Notes: generated by a model from the sequence alone, not told the origin. 64,000 nucleotides of DNA from Botryosphaeria dothidea (GCA_011503125.2 WWBZ02000008.1:1-64000); one strand, 5' to 3'. Shown: positions 21,201-35,800, counted from the stretch's first letter. Numbers and translations: made by a program.

Positions 21201-23391
21201 ATAGCTAAGGATCCTCTCCTCTAGCTACCGTGTAGTAAAGATAAGGTCTAGGGTACTCTCGCTACTACCCTCTCTCCTAGTAATAGTACCTCTTAGAAGG
21301 GCTAGGTTAAGGCTAGCTATCGTAGCTATTTTAATAAGGTCGTCTATAAGAGTATAGTATGTAGGGGAGGTAATACCTTCCTAGGTAGGATAGTAAAGGT
21401 TAAAGTCCCCTAGTAGGATATACTCCCCTAGTTTTCTAAGGGCTTCTAGGAGAAGCGCTAAGGTTTCTAGAGCCGTACTAGTATAGGAGGCTAGTAGGGG
21501 GTTATAGTAGTTATAGATATAGATTATATATATCCTAGTAATAAGGGATAGTGTAATAAGATCTAGTAAATAGACTGTTGCTTGCTAGGAGTCGGGGCTA
21601 ATAGCCTTACTTATAAAGAAGTAGGTTCTTACTACTTCCTTCTAGGGAAAAACTATATAATAGGTAGGGTATCTTACTATTATCTTAACCCTCGGGTTCC
21701 TCTAAGGTTTCTAAATAGCTAGGATATAGTAGATCTTTAGGTCTACTTCCTTAAAGAGCGGAAGTATTACCCTATTCTTACTCTTATAGACGTTATACTA
21801 TACGATAGAGAGAGAGCCTATATCTAATATTAACTTTCTTCTATCTCTAGGTCCGGCTACGAGGGGGCTAGTAGTATAGGCTGTAAGGAGAGAGTTCCCG
21901 CGGGCTCCTCTAAGGCGTGTTATAAGCTATTAAGTCTAGTAAACCTTATTTAGTTAGGAGGCGGGGGGCGGCTTAAGTCTCTTAGCCTGCCTAGTCCCCT
22001 CTTAACCGGCTCCTCCTCTCTAATCCTCTTCCTTAGTCCGACCGTTAGCTAGTTAGTTTAGGGCTATATCTTAGTTATTAGGGGTTCTTCCCGGTGCCTT
22101 TTTAGTACTACTAGGCGGGCCTAGGCGGCCTTAGTATAGTAGGCTCTACGTGTTAGGCAGGCGTTGCTCTAGGCTATATACCTTTAGGAGTAGTTTACGT
22201 ACTACGTGCTTTTCTTAGGATAGTTCCTAGTATTATATACCTTACCGTACTATCTATACTTTTCCTTCTTTTTATAGTAGTTAGTAATATAACCGTAGGC
22301 CTAGTACTTAAAATACTAAGTTACTATAAAGGCTATATTATAGTACTACGCTATATAGATAGCAAAGTTAATAATAAGCCCCTTATTAATAATCTAGTTA
22401 GTAGTTTCGGAGTTTATAGTACTAAGGATAATAGCTAAGTAAGTTTTCCTCTCTAGGAGCTTCCTCTTTAGCTAGGCTAGCTTACTAATATATAGTTCTA
22501 GATATAGAGATAGGTTCTACTTCTAGATAGTTTAGATAGCTTAGAAGTCTATAGTATCGATTTCTTCTTAAGAGACGTTATATACTAGTACTAAGTATAG
22601 CTACTAGTTAGGCCTAACTTCTTTTCCTAGTCCTATAGTCTATTCCTAGTCCTAGAGAAGGGCTATTCTAGTTACTTTATCCGGTATAAAGATTCTAACG
22701 TCTCTACTTAGGAGCTTCTTAGTAGTAAGTACTTTTTTACACGCCTAGCTTTTTCCTACCTAGATCTTTCTAATAATTATCTTATTTAAGAGCTTAGCTA
22801 TTTCTTATCTATTTACTATCTCTAGGAAGTAGAGGGTAAGTTTAGTAGTAGCTAGGGGGGTAGGGGGCTTCGGAGCTACTTAGGCTATAATTTATACCTA
22901 GCTACGAGTATTAGGTATAGGTATAGAGATAGCCTAGATACGGTTAACTATCTTTTAGATCTATTAGACCTCTTTAAGAATATTCTTAAGGCCTAGCTTC
23001 TTAGTAGCTATCTTCTAGTAGATAGTAATATAATTCTAGAAGATTATCTTAGTAATATCGAGAAAATTTTTTACCTAGCTAGAGAGGACTAAAAGAAGGC
23101 TAGCGGATATTTATAGGGCTTAGAGGAGGGTATCTACTATTTTTAAGGCTCTCTTAACGTATTCTACGCTATACTAGGTACTCTACGGTTTCTTAAGGGT
23201 ATATTAGAGCTAGATAGAGGTAGTTACTAGGGGAGGCTGTTCGCCTCTTTCTATATCCTCTATATTAACTACTTCGCGGCTATAGTTATCTTAAGTACTA
23301 TTTTAGAACTCGCGAAGTCTAAAAGAGTCCCTAGGGCCCTCTCCCGGCGCCGTAGCTTAGAATCGATTTTTTAGTATAGTTATATTTTTAG
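18261..23391 (-). mobile_element. LINE-B3, full length, inserted in LINE-A2
   Basis: A left-facing LINE-B of 5131 bp. It is flanked by a 15-bp duplication, TCTTCTAAGTATATT, at 18246-18260 and 23392-23406. The decayed ORF1 start is at 23383-23381, leaving an 8-nt leader. The 3' end is TTTATCTATT at 18261-18270 read in reverse. The 3' half (about 18.3-21.2 kb) keeps many CA and TG dinucleotides, whereas the 5' half (about 21.2-23.4 kb) has almost none. ORF1 and ORF2 are both full of stops. The insertion splits LINE-A2 near its 3' end. Confidence 0.95.
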
Positions 23392-25930
23392 TCTTCTAAG
23401 TATATTCTTAATACTTTTTCTTTTATAGAAGTATTTTAGGTATTTTAGTAAAAGATATCTAGGTATTTATTTTACTATATTCGTGTAAAGGCACCTATCG
23501 GTTCCGGCGTATTTAAACCTAAAAAGATAGAATCTAAAGTATTCGTATTCTATCTTTAGTTAGTAAAAGGCGGAGGCTAATTTCCGCTCCTTTAGAGAGG
23601 GTTTTAGTTTCCGTTTAACTTAATAGCCGTATAGTTTCTTATAGATAGAGGCTAGGATATTTTTAAGCTTCTTTATCTACTTCTTATAAAGCTTCTTCTT
23701 TAGCTATATTCTATAGAAGGCTAGGCTATTTTTAGAGCTTAATATAGATAGTCTAGTAGCTTCTTTTACGAGTTTATCCGCGGCCTCGTTTCTAAGGATA
23801 TCTTTATATCTAGGTGCCTATTCTAGAGAGATTTTATTCCCCTTATCCTATAGGATTTTTACTACTTTAACTACCTAGATTTATTAATCTTAGCTAAGAG
23901 TATTAGCTAGGGTTTATAGCCGTAAAAGTACGGCCTAGTTATCCGTATAGACTCTTATTTCTCGGTTTTTATATCCTCGTTTACTAGTAAATTTAAGGGT
24001 ATTTATAATACCTTCTAGTTCGCTATTATAAACGAGATAGTTAGAACCGTAGTTTCTAACTAGTTCTTATTATATAGTATCTCGAGATTAGCTAAGGTCT
24101 AGTATTCCTATTTCTATTTCTATCTCTTTTTCTATTAGAAGTTATAAGGCGTCGGAATATATAAATACTTAACTATTTAGGGCTTCTAGAAGGGCCTTAG
24201 CGTATACTTTAGCTTCGGCTTTCTTCTCTAGAATAGATATTCTAACTAAATAGAGGGGACTACCGCTTTATAGTTTAAAAAAAAAGAGGTCTACCTCTTC
24301 TATCTTCTTAGAGATTTTAGAGTATATTCTTTTTATTTTTTCTATCTATATAGGAGGTATACCTCCTATATTTCGGTTAGATTCTCTCTCTATTTCGTAG
24401 CGGATTAGATATTTCTTTTTAAGCTATCTTATTCTAAACGTATACTTTTTTAGAATATCGTCTAGGCGGAGCTTAGATAGTAGAATTACCGTCTTTAGTT
24501 CTAGAGAAATAATAGAAGTAGTTTTAAAAACTTCTAGAATCTTTCGTAGAGTAAGATTTTAGAGTAGTATATATTAGCGTTTAAACTATATCTAATTTTT
24601 CTAGAAGATTGGATAGCTAAAATCGGCTACGCTAGTAATATAGACTATATATAGCTATCTAACCGCGTAGGAGAATAGACTCCGTTCGGTATTAGCTAGT
24701 CTAGAGAGGCGTTAGAAGATTAAACGGGCTTAGCTAACTCTTATAGAGACGTACTTCTTAAAAGTAAGTTTTAGATCGAGAAAGATTTCTAGCTACCGGA
24801 CGAGTTTTTAAGATTTTACTCTATTACCGTCTAGTAAGATAATAGAGGTTTAGCTAGCCTCTTTATTATTAGAGAAGTATAGAAGTTTAGTCTTTAAAAG
24901 GTCGAATTCTACCCCGTTCTCTTAGCCCCGCTTATAGAGCTATTTTACCTCTTTCTCTAATAGATATTTATTACGCTTATAACTAGAAGAACTAGCTATA
25001 AGAATAATATTATCTATATAGAATAGATAGGTAATTTTATTTATTTTAAAGAGCTCTTAGATATATATAAGGAATAGTATAGAGGAGATTAGGCTTCCTT
25101 AAGGAATCCCGGTCTCTATTCTACTAAATTTCTTATTTTCTCCGTTAAAGGCGAGGCGTAGTACTCGTAGATTAAGAAACGACCTAATCTACGTAAGTAG
25201 ATTAATTAATAGGCCTATTCTTACTATTATAGCTAGTAGTTATTCTTAGACGACGTAGTTAAAAACTTCTTTTATATTAAGGAATAGAGCCGACGTTTTA
25301 CGCTTTTTACGGCGGTCTTTTTTAGTAATATTCGTTAATAATAGAGCGGTATCGATAGTAGATTTCTTTAGTCTTTTCCCGATTTAGAAGAAGTCTAGAA
25401 GAGAGGTCGTTTCTACTAAGAAGCCTAGCCTTTTTATAAGTATTCGTTTAAGAGTTTTTTCTAGGTAATTTAGAAGTAAAATTACCCTATAAGCCTTTAG
25501 GGCGGACTTATCGAGTTTATTCGGCTTCTTTAGAATTATATCGGTAGTCTATCTTTAGCGTAACGGATAGTATCTATAGGTAAAAAGTAGGCTATATATC
25601 TAATAGAAGGCGTTAGGGGCGGCTTAAAACGTATAAGTAATTATCTCTTATATTATAGTATCTAGCCCTAAGGTCGTGCCTTTTATTTAGTTTAAGTATA
25701 CTTTTTCTAGTTCCGTATAGCTAAGAATAGGCTACTTCTAGTTCTTAGAGGAGGAGTAGCTATTCTAGTTATATAAAGAGACCGAGAAAGATATAGAAAA
25801 AAGACTCTCTCTTAGAGTAGAATATTATCTCTTAAAGCTAGTCTTAACTTAGCTATCTTTTTCTTTTATAAAAGAAATTTAATCGTAGAATCGAGGCTTT
25901 ATATATAATATAGCTTTATATATATCTTAA
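23392..25930 (-). pseudogene. LINE-A2 ORF2, RT and RNase H part, decayed
   Basis: The reverse complement matches LINE-A1 from its RT to near its 3' end and adds the upstream RT region that LINE-A1 lacks. RT block A (LNIKEVF) lies near 25240-25290 and block C (FYIDNI) near 25005-25035; the RNase H block lies near 23940-24000. It ends at 25930, where Chr-1 is inserted. No functional frame remains. Confidence 0.85.
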
Positions 25931-26408
25931 TATTACGGCGTAGCCTCTATAGGTTAAGAAAGTTAAGAATTAGTCCCGTAGATAACGTTAGAAGTCGGAG
26001 TTATAAAGATTTAAGGTTACGTAACCCTCGTAATTAGTTAGACCTACCCGCTTAGTTACTAAGGCTAACTAAGTAGATAGAGCTAACTAAGCTAGTACGC
26101 TTAGTTAGTAACCCTCGATTAGTTACTAAGACTAACTAATCGCGCTCTATTAACTAAGTATATAGATTATAGATAATCTTCTACGTATATATAAACTATA
26201 CTTCTTAGATAGCTTTAACCTTTATAGTTAACTTTATAATAAAATTTAGACTTTATTAGTAATAAGGCCTTCGTACGTAGTACTTAGTCTTTAGTCGCCT
26301 ACTCGTTTCTTATATATCTTTTCTTATATCTACTTAAGAAAAATCCTTTAATAGATTTCTACTTTCTTTAGTATTTAGATTCTTAGAGATAGAGGCCCGC
26401 TCGTTATA
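25931..26408 (+). repeat. Chr-1 5' LTR, RIP-saturated
   Basis: 478 bp, starting TATTACGG (ancestral TGTTACGG) and ending CGTTATA (ancestral CGTTACA). It aligns end to end with 46511-46988 and with the reverse of 13114-13591. Confidence 0.95.
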
Positions 26409-27705
26409 CTTTAACTACTATTCTTATAAGAAGAGAGATCTTTTTAGAAACGAGTTTATTAGGTTAAATATTACTCTATCTAATATATTTAAGAAAAGTA
26501 TATAATAGTACTAGAATCTTAGATAGACGTCGACCTAACGAAGAGTTACGCTAAGAGTATCTAGAAGCGTACTCCGCCCGCGTAGTAAATAGAGCCTACT
26601 CGAGAAGAACTCTAGATACTTATTTAGAAATAAAAAGCCTAGATCGAGTGCCTACTAGCGTATTAGATAAAACGGAGCGCTACTAAGATTAAAGTAGCGG
26701 TATCTAAAAAGTTTAATAGAAATAGAAAGAAGCTCTAATTCTTTCTACTTTAGATATAACGCTATCTCTAGTTTAACTAAGTATAATTTAATAACGACGC
26801 TAAGAAAGTACTCTTTATATTAATCTATCTTAGAGAAACGGTAAAGATATAAATAGAACTATATCTTCGCGACTATCTAGCTAACGAATATTCTCTTAAA
26901 AAAAAATAAATAAAGACTAAGAAAATCTTTAATATTTATATAGAATTCGTAGATAACCTTAGAACTACTTTTAACGATCGAGACGAAGTTCGTAAAGCCT
27001 CTAATAATATTATAACCGTTAGATAGATAGAATCTATAGCTATCTACGTAATTAAGTTTTAGTAACTTATAGCCTACCTCGAATAGTTAGACGAGACTTT
27101 TCGCGATCTCTTCTATAAGAGTCTAAAGAATAAAGTTAAAAAGAATATAATTACTTACGAATATCTATCTATCTTTTAAAAGATAGTAGATCTTACGTCT
27201 TAGATTAACGGTCGTATATACGAATAGAAGATAAGTTCTTAATAATCTAATATCTTAAAGCTACGCCGCGAAAGAATAACTCTCGAAGACGGAGACGCTA
27301 TAGCTTTTAACGCGACTAATAAATAAAATTCTAAGAAGAATAATAATAGTTATAATAATAAGAAGCCTAAGAAATCTAACCCGAACTAGATAAATAAGTA
27401 GAAATAGCGCTATAAAAATCGACTCTATATTATCTACGGTAGTAATAAATACTTCTCTTCTAAGTATTCGTAAAACCCTCGTAGTAAGAAGAATAATAAG
27501 TAGACTTCGAGCGCTTAGCGTAAAGCGTTAGTTATATCTCGTTAAGATAACTACGATATACTATACTAGATAGCCTATTATAATAACGGCTATTAAACGT
27601 ATTAAACTAGTAAAAATATCTCTAGATAGTATTCCTACGAACCTCGAAACTTTAGTATAATAACTAGAAATAAAGAAGTTATCGAGACCGATAGTATTAT
27701 CGATA
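26409..27705 (+). pseudogene. Chr-1 gag region, decayed
   Basis: Colinear with the open gag start of Chr-1b (decayed here, near 26530 onward) through to a candidate zinc-knuckle stretch near 27420-27470, where Cys now reads as Tyr. It is interrupted at 27705 by LINE-B4. Stops at Gln and Trp positions are frequent. Confidence 0.8.
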
Positions 27706-30700
27706 AATAGATAGATAAATTTATTTCTTCCTAATATAGCTTTCTTACGGGTCTATACGGGGCTAGCTATCTATAGTTATTTTACACGAGGGAGAAAATC
27801 TTTTCGCCTAGTAAAAACCCCTTCTCTCTCTCTAGATATACTATTCTATACTAGTTCTTATTTTTTCTTCTTACTAGTAGCGGCTACTATAGCAGCTCTA
27901 TATTTACCTACTAGACCTATCTCTTTAGTTTTTATCCTCGTAGTTATCCGGGTCCTAGTAGTCCTAGTAGTCCTAGTTATTCTTCTAGTTCCTCTTTCTA
28001 GTTATCTTTCTATATTAGTTTTCTTACTAGGCTAAATTACTTAAGTAGCTCTAAGCGTAAGAACTAGTCTATTACTACTTTAATCTTCTTCTTTATTAAG
28101 AAGAGGAAGTAGTAGTCCGTAGTCTCTACTCTTTAGAGTATCTATACCCTACTCTATTAGAAGTAGAGGTAGAAGAGAAGAATATACTTTAGAGTTTATC
28201 TATACTAGCCGTATAGATAGATAGAACTAGAGTACTCTAGTATCTTACGCCTTAAGAGGAAGTTCTCTAGTCTAATATACTCTATACGTAGTAGAGTAGC
28301 GAGTATACTCTATAGCTTAGATAGTTCGCTATAGATTTATCTAATTTTTAGGTTCTACTATATACTTTAGGCTACTAGCTTATCTTATCTTTTCTAGCTA
28401 GTAGACTTTATCTATCTCTTCTTCTACTTATTCCTATATACTATACGTAGCTTCGTTCGCTCCGGAAGACTCTAGTAGATAGAGGAGTAGTAGTTAAGAA
28501 GTAAGTTTATCTTTTTTCTAAGTAGGGTTCTTCTAGTAGGGCTAGTAGCGCCTCTAGTACTTAGAGTAGCCCGAGCTATCTATTTAATACTCTAGTAAGT
28601 TTCCTCTACTACTATCGCGACTAGACTATCTCTAGCTTTAATAGCCTAGACTAGTACTAGTTCGTCTAGGTATAGTAAGAGTAGGGGAATCCCTATCTTA
28701 TACTCTAAGATTTATATACTAGTTAACTTATACGCCCCTAAGATAGTACGTAGGTACTAGTTTTAGATCTTCTTTAGTAGCTAGATAGTTATTTTTCTCT
28801 ATTCTAGAATTTCCTCTAAGGTATACTATACCCTATAGCCGTAGGTAAGGACTAGCCTTACTACGGCCGTATAGATATAACGGGCTTTAGTAAATAAGGC
28901 TCCCTAGATAGACGCCGCGAGTCTAGAGAGAGATATATACTATTTAATTATCTTAGCTCCTATTTTCCTAATATAGGGTCTCTATCTAAGCTTATTATCT
29001 ACGTAGACTCCTAGAATCTTAATTATAGGCTTTAGACATCTAGTAAATCTAGGGATACGGATCCCTACTACTATATTAAATCTCCTTAGTTTCCTTATAA
29101 AATAAATAAGGTAATACTTATCGGGCGAGAAAGCTAATCCGTAGGTAGCTATCTAGTACTCGTAAATTTAATATACTCCCTCTAGTATCCTATAGTTCTA
29201 TTCTATAGATCTACTAAAGGTTAGAATATTAGTATTATTAACGAATCTAAGAAGGAAGGTATTACCTCTACGTAGCTATATAAGTAGATTAGAAGTAAAG
29301 AATAGATAGAGTATTAGCGATAGTAAGAATTCTTAGGAAATTCTAGTTAAGGTCTAGATTAGTAGACTAGTAAAGTCTCCGAAGGATAGCTAAGTAGTAC
29401 GGTCCTATAGAAAGAATCGGGTAAATCTTTCTACCTATTCTAGGAGTTTTACTATTCTTATATTATAGAGAAGCCTTCTATAAGATACGTAGTTATATAC
29501 TTCTAAGATATCTAGGCTAAGAACTAAAGCTACTAGCCCTAGGTCTTATACCTAGATAGTATAGATCTATTCTATAAGTAGGTTAAAAGCTACTACTACG
29601 GATCTATTTCTTCTAGCTTCTATCTATATATTAGAAAGTAGGCCGTATACTTTAGTAGCCTAGGAGATTCTATCTACTATAATCCTCTTAAGTAGCTTCT
29701 CTAGCGTATTAAGTAAAGTAATCGGCCTAAATAACTTAGCTTTAGTATAGTCGTCTCTTTATAGTTTTCTAAGAACTACGGTAATAGAGCTTTTAAACTA
29801 TCTAGAGTAGTATCTAAATACGAGGTATTCCTAAAAGAGCCTAGTAAGAGATTTTCTTAGTATCTTAGCGTATTACTTTAGAAACCTATTAGTAATCTTA
29901 TCTAGGCCTAGTATCTTATCTAGAGGAAGCTTCTTAATAGTATAGAGGACCTACTCTTTAGTAAGGTCTTAGAGAATCTCTACTAGTACTAGATATATAT
30001 ATCTATCTAGATCTAAGAGGTCGGTAGCCCTAGAAGATAGAAAGAACTAGTTAGTAAGAATTTCTACCTTAGACTAGTTATCGTAATATAGTTATTTATC
30101 TACTCTTTAGAGAGGTAGAAACTAAGATAGAGCTAGAGGTTCTAGTATCCTTATTCTTATCTACTTTAAGAGCTTCTAGAGTATAGATAGGTCCGAAGTA
30201 ATCTTAGCTACTATTCTACGCTATACTTTTATTCTATATCTTCTAATCTACCTCTTCTTACTATTAGTAATAGTTTAGTATACTATCTAGTTCTTCTTCC
30301 TCTCTATAGCCGTCTACTTTCTTCTAGCTACTCTAGTCTAGTATACTAGGTCCGAATACTTCTTTATCTATTATATAGAGGTCTAGGGCGAGGGTCTCGC
30401 TACTAGAATAGTCTCCTAGATTATTCTTTAGATAGCCTCCTAGAGTAGTATAGTAAAGTAATCTAGATCTACTTTAGTATTAAGAGGGGCTACTTTAAGG
30501 TATTCGAGCTTTAATTAGAGTATATTATTAGTTCTCTTCTAGTCTACTTTCTTCTACTAGGGCCTTAGAGGGCGTAGTTCTACGGAAGTAGGAGAAAAAT
30601 TAAGTATAGTAAGAATAGGTAGGTAGTTAGAGGATAATTCGAGCTTCTAGCTAACTCTATAGCTAAGGATTCTCTTCTTTAGCTACCGTAATATAAAGAT

Positions 30701-32847
30701 AAGGTCTAGAGTACTCTCGCTACTACTATCTCGTCTAGTAATAGTACTTCTTAGAAGAGCTAGGTTAAGATTAGCTATAGTAGCTATCTTAATTAGGTTA
30801 TCCGCTAGGGTATAGTATATTAGGAAGGTTATACCTTCCTAGATAGAATAGTAGAGGTTAAAGTTCCCTAGGAGAATATACTTCCCTAGTTTTCTAAGAA
30901 CTTCCGGTAGAAGAGATAGAGTTTCTAGCGCTATACTAGTATAAGAGGCTAGCGGAGGATTATAGTAGTTATAGATATAGATTATATATATCCTAGTAAT
31001 AAGGGATAGTATAATAAGATCTAGTAAATAGACTATTACTTACTAGAAGTCGGGGCTAATAGCCTTGCTTATAAAGAAGTAGGTTCTTACTACTTTCTCC
31101 TAGGAAAAAACTATATAGTAGGTAGAGTATCTTACTATTATCTTAACCCTCGGGTTTCTCTAAGGTTTCTAGATAGCTAGGATATAGTAGATCTTTAGGT
31201 CTACTTCCTTAAAGAGCGGGAGTATTATCCTATTCTTACTCTTATAGACGTTATACTATATAATAGAGAGAGAGCCTATATCTAATATTAACTTTCTTCT
31301 ATCTCTAGGTCCGGCTACGAGGGGGCTAGTAGTATAGGCTATAAGGAGAAAGTTCCCGCGGGCTCCTCTAAGGCGTGTTATAAGCTATTAAGTCTAGTAA
31401 ACCTTATTTAGTTAGGAGGCGAGGAGCGGCTTAAGTCTCTTAGCCTACCTAGTTCCCTCTTAACCGGCTCCTTCTTTCTAATTCTCTTCCTTAGTCTAAC
31501 GGTTAACTAGTTAGTTTAAGACTATATTTTAGTTATTAGGGGTCCTTTCTAGTATCTTTCTAGTACTACTAGGCGGGCCTAGACGGTCTTAGTATAGTAG
31601 GCTCTACGTACTAGGTAGGAGTTACTCTAGACTATATACCTTTAAGAGTAGTTTACGTACTATATACTTTTCTTAGGGTAGTCCCTAGTATTATATACCT
31701 TGCTATACTATCCGTACTTTTTCTTCTTTTTATAATAGTTAGTAATATATCCGTAGGCCTAGCACTTAAAATACTAGGTTACTATAAAGACTACGTTATA
31801 GTACTACGCTATATAGATAGTAAAGTTAATAATAAGCTCCTTATTAATAATCTAGTTAGCGGTTTAGAATTTATAGTACTAAGAATAATAGCCGAGTAAG
31901 TTTTTCTCTCTAGGAGCTTTCTCTTTAGCTAGGCTAGCTTACTAATACGTAGTTCTAGGTATAGAGATAGATTCTACTTCTAAATAGTTTAGATAGCTTA
32001 GGGGTCTATAGTATCGATTTCTTCTCGAGAGACGTTATATACTAGTACTAAGTATAGCTGCTAGTTAGGCCTAACTTCTTTTTCTAGTTCTATAGTCTAT
32101 TCCTAGTTCTAGAGAAGAGCTATTCTAGTTACTTTATCTAGTATAAAGATTTTAACGTCTCTACTAGGGAGCTTCTTAGTAGTAAGTACTTTCTTATACG
32201 CCTAGCTTTTTCCTACCTAGATCTTTCTAATAATTATCTTATTTAAGAGCTTAGCTATTTCTTATCTATTTACTATCTCTAGGAAGTAGAGGGTAAGTTT
32301 AGTAGTAGCTAGGAGGGTAGGGGGCTTCGGGGCTACTTAGGCTATAATTTATACCTAGCTACGAGTATTAGATATAGATATAAAGATAGTCTAGATACGA
32401 TTAACTATCTTTTAGATCTATTAAACCTCTTTAAGAATATTCTTAAGGCCTAGCTCCTTAGTAGCTACCTTTTAGTAGATAGTAATATAATCCTAGAAGA
32501 TTATCTTAGTAATATTAAGAAAATTTTTTACCTAGCTAGAGAGGACTAAAGGAAGGCTAGCGGATGTTTATAGAGCTTAGAGGAGGGTATCTACTATTTT
32601 TAAGGCTCTCTTAACGTATTCTACGCTATACTAGATACTCTACGGTTTCTTAGAGATATATTAGGGCTAGGTAGAGGTAGTTACTAGAGGAGGCTGTTTA
32701 CCTCTTTCTATATCCTCTATATTAACTACTTCGCGGCTATAGTTATCTTAAGTACTATTTTAAGACTCGCGAAGCCTAGAAGAGTTCTTAGGGCCCTCTT
32801 CCGGCGCCGTAGCTTAGGATCGATTTTTTAGTATAGTTATATTTTAC
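27706..32847 (-). mobile_element. LINE-B4, full length, inserted in Chr-1 gag
   Basis: A left-facing LINE-B of 5142 bp with a 14-bp duplication, TAGTATTATCGATA, at 27692-27705 and 32848-32861. The decayed ORF1 start is at 32840-32838 behind a 7-nt leader. Endonuclease and RT regions align with LINE-B1 and B3. RIP is near-saturated along the whole length. Confidence 0.95.
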
Positions 32848-32861
32848 TAGTATTATCGATA

Positions 32862-35800
32862 GTTTTCCTCTAGACGACGAACTTATTAATAGTAAAATAG
32901 AAGAACTATACGAGAGTACTAGTAAAACGTAGTTAAATAATATATCTATACTATCGGACGAGCTAGATACCTTTATCTCGCTAGAAGTTCTCGCTAAAAG
33001 ATACGGTATTAGTAACTATCTACGAAACGAATAGAGTAATCTTAGCTAAATAATCTAGATTCTATACTAGAGAAGTATCGTACTTATAGTTATTTAGGAA
33101 TAGCGTTAGAATACTTTTTAGGAAATCTAAATTAAATAGAACGGAAAGAAGTACGAACTCCTAGTAACTAAAGAAACGATACTTATCGAACGCTACTACT
33201 AAGAAACCTTAGTACGCGAGTAAGTAGACTACGACTCTCTTCGAGAACTAGTACGAATTCTTTACTAGTACGGTACGATAATAATTTAGTATCGTATACT
33301 CTAGTAGATTCTAGATAAGAAGCTTAATCGACTAATCTTTAGATATTAGATTCGAAAGAATAAAGTTTACTAGCGAAGAAAGTAGAACGCCGATAAATAG
33401 ACTAACTAAAAATAAGTATATCTCTAAGTTAATAAATAGAAAGACTATATATATAGTAAAGTCTACGGCTACTCTATACTAAAAAACTAGATAGCTCTTA
33501 TAATAGCTTATATCCGGTATACTCGCGGAAATATAGTAGTATTACTATCTACGAGAAGACTAAGCTAAAAAGAAAAAAAAGAAAGATTTAAGTAAGATAG
33601 CGCTACTTATATATCTCTCTAGAGTTTCTTTTATTAGTAGCGAGTTATAGGGTTTTCTTATTAAGCTTTATTAAGCTTTAGAATTCTCTTAATCTAAGAT
33701 CTCGCTATAGAATCTATCTAAGATACTCTTAGAGTTTAAACCGTAATAGCCCTACGGTAATAGAACTAATCTAAAGGCTATAGTCTAGGTTCCTTTATAT
33801 AGTATTACGTATATCGAAAACGGAAACTCTTACCGGACTAAATCTATAGAAATAGTTTAAGATATAGAAAATACTTAACGAAGTACCTACTAGAATCCTA
33901 ATTAATATAGAATTAAGCGGAAATTTTATCTATAACGAGCTTATATAGAAGATAAATATCCCGTACCGTAAGAAATAGAAACCGTATCTTCTTAGTAGAT
34001 TCGACGGATTCTAGATAGTCTACGGAAAAGACTAGATAAAGATAGAAACGAAGAAAGTAACCCTCTAGATAGGAAACTATTAAAAACGAATTTTTCTCGA
34101 CGTCTAACGTATTTCTAGATACGATATTATTCTAGATATATTCTAGATCCGAATATAGAAATCTATCTTCGACTTTAAAAAAGAAGACTCTATTATCTTT
34201 CGAAAGAAGCTTAAGAACCTCCTATAAAAATAAGAATTATAAAAAAAAAATAGATTATTAGATATTCTTCGAAAGCTTCTATCGATATTAATATAAAAAG
34301 TAGCTAGTATAAGGTCTAAATATAGATAGATAGATAGATAAATTTAATTTTAAGTTAATTTAGCTTCCCGAAGGGTCTATATAGCTATAGCTATCTATAA
34401 GGATATATAGAAGGAGAAACCGTAGCTACTTTCTTAGGATAGCCCGGGTAAAAACCTTTTCTATCTATAATAGTAGTATCCGTAGATACTCTATTTAGTA
34501 TAGTTTTTTCTATATACCGGTAGCGGTATCTAAAGTAGAAAGAGTAGCTAAGAGGAAGAAACTATAGAGAGAGATAATTATAAATCTTAAGACTAAGCCG
34601 TAAGAAGTCCCGGCTTATCTATTTATAAGCGCTAGTAAAGTACTCTTAAAATTTATTTTTAGAAGCGCCTAGCTAGCTCTTCTCCCCCTTATTACCGCTA
34701 GAGAGAACGCGGGTACGTATACTTTTATAGTAGGACGTATATACTACTTATAGCCTACCCTAACTACCTATAGATTTTCCCCCTTATTACCGCTAAAGAG
34801 AACGCGGGTACGTATACTTTTAACGTAGGACGTATATACTACGAGTAGGTAAGCGGTCTAAGATTTAAATTTAGAACCTATACTATTCTAGAAAGGCTAG
34901 GTTATCGTAGAAGTATACTCTACTAGTATACTACCTCGCTAAGATCTAAATATAGTAACTATATAGGCGACTTTAATAGTAGTATAAGTTAGTACTAGAA
35001 CTACGACGTAAGTAGCGAAGCCTTCTTAGTAAAATATAATTCTATTATAAAAATAAGCTCTACTAAGCGAAACGATACTTCTAACTTAAGATACGACTCT
35101 AGCTATAATAGCGTAAGATCTAATAACGGTAGTATTAACGATAATAATAGCGTAAGGCCTAGCGACGGTAGTATTAACGATAATCTTAAAAAAAGTATAA
35201 GATAGAACTAAAATAGTAGTGTACGAGACGCCGCCTTCTTAGTAAAATATAGTACCTTAAGCGAAGTAAGACTAACTAAGTTAAACGTTCCCGATAAATA
35301 AGTATAGTATATATTACGAAGAACTACGAGAAAGAGATATAAGGCTAAGAGTAAGGCTTCGCGTAAGTAATTAGTAGCTACGGAATCTTAGGTCGACGTC
35401 TAGATAATTTTAGAAGAGATATTTAAGCGTATAAGACGCTAAGGCTACTAGGTCTATCTTATATATATTAAACCCTTATAGGCGGTATAATAGAGAGTAT
35501 TAGCTAAGACCGTACGAAAAAGGCTTAAGAATAAGAATAGTTCTACTTCTATTAGCGGAGACGATCCCGCGAGGATTAGAAGAGAATAATACGGTAGTTT
35601 AGAGATATAGAATAATCTATACGGAGAATCTCTAATACCGAAAATAGAAACGGTATCTAGCGAGTACTAGAACTTAAAGGCCGTTTACTAAGAAAGAGAA
35701 AAAGAAGATTTACTAAAGTATTAACTATAGGACTACGAAATTCCGCTTAAGCTAGGTACGAAGCTAGCTTATAAGTCTATCTACTTCTTATTAGTAAAGA

